From positions 1 to 64,000 of the forward strand of contig CANNDT010000009.1 in NCBI GenBank assembly GCA_947503365.1: a DNA stretch of 64,000 nucleotides, given 5' to 3'. The position numbers and the translations under genes are program-made. This DNA comes from CANNDT01 sp945876205 (lineage in GTDB: Bacteria; Acidobacteriota; Vicinamibacteria; Vicinamibacterales; UBA2999). The stretch's first letter is position 1. The number at the start of each line of letters is the position of its first letter. The notes below the pieces were generated by a model that saw only the letters and a program-made list of their open reading frames with translations, was not told the origin of the DNA and made no database searches. Shown here one piece after another: positions 62,707 through 64,000 of the stretch.

Positions 62707-64000
62707 ACAAGAACATTCGCTGGAAACTCACCTTCATCCTCGCCGTCCTCGTGCTGTTCTCGGCGGTCGGCGTCTATCCCATTCTCGCATCGCAGTACGG
62801 CCTGCCGATACCCGGGTGGCTCGCGGAAAAGCAGCTGAAGCTCGGGCTCGATCTCAAGGGCGGCGTGCATCTCGTGCTCCGCGTCGAGTCGGAGGACGCG
62901 CTTCGTCTCGAAACGGAAACCGAGATGGAACGGCTGCGCGAGGCGTTGAAGACCGCGGCCGTGAACGTCATGAGACTCACTCAGACGAGCTCGACGCAGT
63001 TCACCGTGCAGGGCGTCCCGCCCGAACAGGATGCGCTGTTCCGGACGGCGGCGACCGAGGCCGACACGAACTTCAACCGGACGGCGACCAACGGCAACTA
63101 CAGCTTCACGATGAAGCCGAACATCGCGGTCGCGCTTCGCACCGAAGCCGTGACGCAGGCGCGCCAGACGATCGAGCGCCGTGTCAACGAGCTGGGCGTC
63201 GCTGAGCCGAGCATCGCGCAGCAGGGCGCCAACGGCGACGAGATCCTGGTGCAGCTGCCGGGCGTCACCGACGTCGACCGCGCGAAGGGCATCATCCAGT
63301 CGACCGGGTTGCTCGAGCTGAAGATTGTCGAGAACGGTCCCGCGGCGACCCGCGAAGAGCTGATGGTCGGCGGGCAGGTGCCGGAGGGAATGGAAATCCT
63401 GCCGGGCGTGTCCGATACCTCGCTTGGTGGCCCGGCGACGACGGTCTACTACCTTCTCCGCAAGGTCGCGGCCGTCAGCGGCCGCGACCTGCGAACTGCC
63501 CGGCCCTCACTCGACGAACGAAATCTTCCGGCCGTCAGCTTCACGCTGAATACCGACGGCGCCCGCCGGTTCGGCAATGTCACCGAGACCAACATCGGAC
63601 GCTACCTCGCGATCGTGCTCGACGGGCGCGTGCAGTCGGCGCCGCGCATTGAAGGCCGCATCACGACGGACGGCCGCATCTCCGGCGCCTTCACGCAGCA
63701 GGAAGTGCAGAACCTGTCGCTCGTGCTGCGTTCCGGTGCGCTGCCCGCACGGCTGACTTATCTCGAGGAGCGGACGATCGGACCGAGCCTTGGCGCCGAC
63801 TCGATTCGTTCCGGCGTGCTCGCCTCGGTCGTCGGTCTCGTGCTCGTCGTGCTGTTCATGGTCGCCTACTACAAGCTCTCGGGGGTCAACGCGGTCATCG
63901 CGCTGATCTTCAACCTGATCATCCTGCTCGGCCTGATGGCGTATATCGGCGCGGTGATGACCTTGCCCGGCATCGCGGGATTCGTCCTGACGATGGGTAT
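62703..64000 (+). CDS. secD: Protein translocase subunit SecD (3' end outside window)
   Basis: 432 codons visible, with ATG overlapping the yajC stop (ATGA). TM1 is at about 8-28, then LGLDLKGGVHLVLRV (SecD D1 motif), a periplasmic P1 domain with RRVNELGVAEP, and the start of the RND-type membrane domain (GVLASVVGLVLVVLFMVAYY). It uses proton flow to pull exported proteins through SecYEG. The frame is open at the window end; secF probably follows. Confidence 0.96.
   Translation, partial: MNKNIRWKLTFILAVLVLFSAVGVYPILASQYGLPIPGWLAEKQLKLGLDLKGGVHLVLRVESEDALRLETETEMERLREALKTAAVNVMRLTQTSSTQFTVQGVPPEQDALFRTAATEADTNFNRTATNGNYSFTMKPNIAVALRTEAVTQARQTIERRVNELGVAEPSIAQQGANGDEILVQLPGVTDVDRAKGIIQSTGLLELKIVENGPAATREELMVGGQVPEGMEILPGVSDTSLGGPATTVYYLLRKVAAVSGRDLRTARPSLDERNLPAVSFTLNTDGARRFGNVTETNIGRYLAIVLDGRVQSAPRIEGRITTDGRISGAFTQQEVQNLSLVLRSGALPARLTYLEERTIGPSLGADSIRSGVLASVVGLVLVVLFMVAYYKLSGVNAVIALIFNLIILLGLMAYIGAVMTLPGIAGFVLTMG

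Overview
The window is 64 kb of high-GC, densely packed chromosome from a Gram-negative (diderm) bacterium. LptD, an rml nucleotide-sugar cluster, an Omp85-type barrel, MscL and Kup, secreted carboxypeptidase-regulatory-like proteins and many ATGA/GTGA start-stop overlaps together suggest an Acidobacteriota genome, most likely of the Vicinamibacteria type. That placement is inference from gene content and style, not from a marker search. Both ends cut genes: a secreted beta-propeller protein at the left and secD at the right. I saw no rRNA, tRNA, CRISPR array, prophage or conjugative element.

1-12.4 kb holds housekeeping genes: cstA, divIVA-yggS, a secreted TPR protein, a dinG-type helicase, glyA divergent from an RlmI-type rRNA methyltransferase, an SDR enzyme, an 88-aa membrane protein and a lipoprotein L,D-transpeptidase. 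A truncated glutathione peroxidase remnant follows. 12.4-21.5 kb has a HupE/UreJ-like protein, a three-gene operon (periplasmic cupredoxin, HD-GYP phosphodiesterase with sensor region, outer-membrane protein), an M1 aminopeptidase coupled to a double cupin, and a MetE-like protein. 21.6-26 kb has a metallophosphoesterase and a slipin-NfeD-esterase set.

26.04-26.95 kb is a REP-associated tyrosine transposase (RAYT) bracketed by two pairs of a 13-bp palindrome. It is followed by a DinB-like protein, a nucleotide pyrophosphatase/phosphodiesterase, a triple helix-hairpin-helix secreted protein, mscL and kup. 33.6-39.1 kb is the most unusual protein-coding block: a small PA2779-like membrane protein, a C39-peptidase/TPR/POTRA/beta-barrel fusion, and a zinc-peptidase/TolB-propeller/Omp85 fusion, all in one direction. 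Next come a thioredoxin-TM2 pair, a cupin fusion with an M50-like membrane protein, and thiC under a TPP riboswitch whose last strand is also the ribosome binding site.

43.9-57.9 kb carries a ClpA/C-like ATPase without an N-domain and a radical SAM protein. A seven-gene envelope operon follows (accD-folC-lptD-rmlA-rmlC-rmlB-rmd-like), in which folC has no usual start codon, then a deoxynucleoside kinase and a HEAT-repeat/cyclophilin lipoprotein. 57.9-58.5 kb looks intergenic, but it encodes two separate 16-codon genes for the same peptide (MAKKAKAAKKKAAKKR). They differ only at synonymous sites, and each has its own Shine-Dalgarno sequence and Rho-independent terminator; the first has a strong promoter. 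This is the best candidate for an undescribed element. The window ends with a TPR protein, ddl, and the tgt-yajC-secD run.
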